DNA of 64,000 bases from Bdellovibrionales bacterium (GTDB lineage: Bacteria; Bdellovibrionota; Bdellovibrionia; Bdellovibrionales; JAMPXM01): positions 186,001-250,000 of the forward strand of contig JADJOF010000001.1 in assembly GCA_016713885.1 (NCBI GenBank), given 5' to 3'. Positions within the stretch are counted from its first letter, which is position 1. Each line of letters begins with the position of its first letter. The translations under genes and the position numbers were made by a program. Shown piece after piece: positions 63,108 to 64,000 of the stretch. The notes below the pieces were generated by a model. It saw nothing but the letters and a program-made list of their open reading frames with translations. It ran no database searches and was not told the origin of the DNA.

Positions 63108-64000
63108 ATGAAAATCACAGGTCAGATTCTTAAAGAAAATCGCGAACGAAAAAACATCACCCTCAGTGAGGTTTCGCTTTCAACAAAAATTACCATTCGA
63201 ACGTTGGTCGCAATCGAAGGCGGTGACCCCGCCAACCTGCCACCAAAAACTTTCCTCCGCGGATTTGTTCGGTCCTATGCGCAATATCTGGGACTTGATG
63301 TCGAAGAAATTATGCGCACCTTTCAAGAGGAAATGGGCTCAACTCTGAGTCGGCCGACAGCGCCCGGTGCCTCACCTTCGGAACTCAATGCCGAAGCAAC
63401 CGAATCCGCAACTAGTGCCACGCCGACAACTCTCGATCTCAGTCCGCGGACTACAAACAAAGCTCCCGATCTCCTTGATCGCGTTCTTGGTTTCTTTCCA
63501 AAGACAATCGCGATGCCGCACGACCCACAGGCCGCACTCAACAACGAGACCTCTTTCGCCACAAAGATGATCATTGGGGTCGCCATTGTGTCGCTGCTCG
63601 CGATGATCTGGTTCTTTAAATCAAAGATGGACCGTTACGAAGACGAGCGAATTTCGGCCGATGCGGCCGCACAGACAGCGGCAGTCGACCCACTCGCAAC
63701 AGACTCAGCGGATGGCTCATTGCCTGATGTGGCCGCTGACGGAACCGAAGCGCCAGGGGCCGCAAGCCAGGAACCGCCCGAAGCGCCCGCTGAAACCGCA
63801 ACCGGTGTCGCCATTCCAACAACGACGCCAACTCCGTCTCCGACACCAAAACCGAGCGCAACTCCCAAGCCATCTCCGTCTCCGACGCCAACTCCATCTC
63901 CGACACCAAAACCGAGCGCAACTCCGGCCCCGGTCACCGCTGCAACAAAAGAGATTTTGATCGAGGCGCTCGACAACGTTGATATTGAGGCGATTGTCGA
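63108..64000 (+). CDS. RodZ-like helix-turn-helix membrane protein (3' end outside window)
   Basis: Open from the ATG at 63108 to the end of the window (297 codons seen). N-terminal HTH_25 domain: LKENRERKNITLSEVSLSTK, LVAIEGGDPANLPPKTFLRG, FVRSYAQYLGLDVEEI. Then a ~90-residue Ser/Thr/Pro linker, one TM (TKMIIGVAIVSLLAMIWFF), a periplasmic Pro/Thr/Ser-rich stretch with a 20-residue repeat (TPSPTPKPSATP twice), and the beginning of the C-terminal RodZ domain (KEILIEALDNVDIEAIV). RodZ links MreB to the wall synthesis machinery. 12 bases separate it from the TPR lipoprotein gene. Confidence 0.85.
   Translation, partial: MKITGQILKENRERKNITLSEVSLSTKITIRTLVAIEGGDPANLPPKTFLRGFVRSYAQYLGLDVEEIMRTFQEEMGSTLSRPTAPGASPSELNAEATESATSATPTTLDLSPRTTNKAPDLLDRVLGFFPKTIAMPHDPQAALNNETSFATKMIIGVAIVSLLAMIWFFKSKMDRYEDERISADAAAQTAAVDPLATDSADGSLPDVAADGTEAPGAASQEPPEAPAETATGVAIPTTTPTPSPTPKPSATPKPSPSPTPTPSPTPKPSATPAPVTAATKEILIEALDNVDIEAIV
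63822..63925 (+). repeat. 60-bp tandem repeat in the RodZ-like gene
   Basis: The segment containing CCAACTCCGTCTCCGACACC at 63822-63865 recurs at 63882-63925 with exactly 60-base spacing and few differences. It encodes a 20-residue Pro/Thr/Ser period, so copy number may vary between strains by slippage. Confidence 0.8.

Noticed and set aside
1..64000. CRISPR array, insertion sequence, prophage or replication origin
   Set aside because: No regularly spaced repeats, transposase, integrase or structural phage genes, and no DnaA-box cluster was noticed; apart from the 36.7-37.9 kb AT-rich pair the window looks like core chromosome.

Overview
The window reads as a compact, gene-dense chromosomal segment of a Gram-negative bacterium of moderate GC. 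It has a Tol-Pal inner complex, FtsEX-EnvC, MCE/Mla lipid transport, many lipoproteins and many secreted proteins of unknown function. The mix of SUF iron-sulphur assembly with an Rrf2 regulator, a BmpA-type nucleoside ABC importer, large secreted orphans and a Lys/Ala-rich mini-protein suggests Bdellovibrionota or a neighbouring former 'deltaproteobacterial' lineage. That placement is inference only; no 16S gene is present.

Layout. 1-2396: 3' end of trigger factor, an ASCH-like lipoprotein and GluQ-RS. 2408-6405 (minus): three secreted proteins, two of them paralogues and one with IucA/IucC-like motifs. 6614-11765: a secreted orphan, then ftsE-ftsX-envC-ctpA. 11832-16222: a zinc metalloprotease lipoprotein and a secreted protein, convergent with a damaged histidine kinase and its response regulator. 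16293-21947: rrf2-sufB-sufC-sufD-sufS-nfu. 22130-29812: a phosphodiesterase-like protein, tolQ-tolR-tolA-tolB, glnE and a secreted cyclophilin. 30014-35551: a 1128-residue secreted orphan, an Arg/Ala-rich secreted protein, a PAP2 phosphatase and a cNMP-binding protein. 35621-37865: an SDR epimerase followed by an AT-richer pair, a muramidase-fold protein and a lipoprotein. 37872-42336 (minus): BmpA-type ABC importer. 42388-49172: mtgA, typA, dusB, tRNA-Phe, CBS/CGL trans-sulphuration pair, and two small genes. 49603-50822: Tad-like T2SF membrane proteins. 51079-51168: a 29-residue Lys/Ala protein. 51361-55210 (minus): a five-gene MCE transporter with two different ATPases and two different permeases. 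55361-61091: icd, mdh, sucC, sucD, a methyltransferase and ndk. 61099-64000: an RNA m5U methyltransferase, a TPR lipoprotein and a RodZ-like protein running off the end.

Two observations stand out. (1) The two MCE ATPases carry complementary substitutions in their catalytic motifs. In a heterodimer these would all fall in one of the two ATP sites, predicting an asymmetric transporter with one degenerate site. (2) About thirteen single-base indels, nearly all in short homopolymer runs, split otherwise canonical genes including ndk, ctpA, tolA, mtgA and an mlaE. In each case adding or removing one base restores the expected protein. This looks like residual sequencing/assembly error rather than gene decay, so I annotate these genes at full length. 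A separate in-frame TGA interrupts the histidine kinase.
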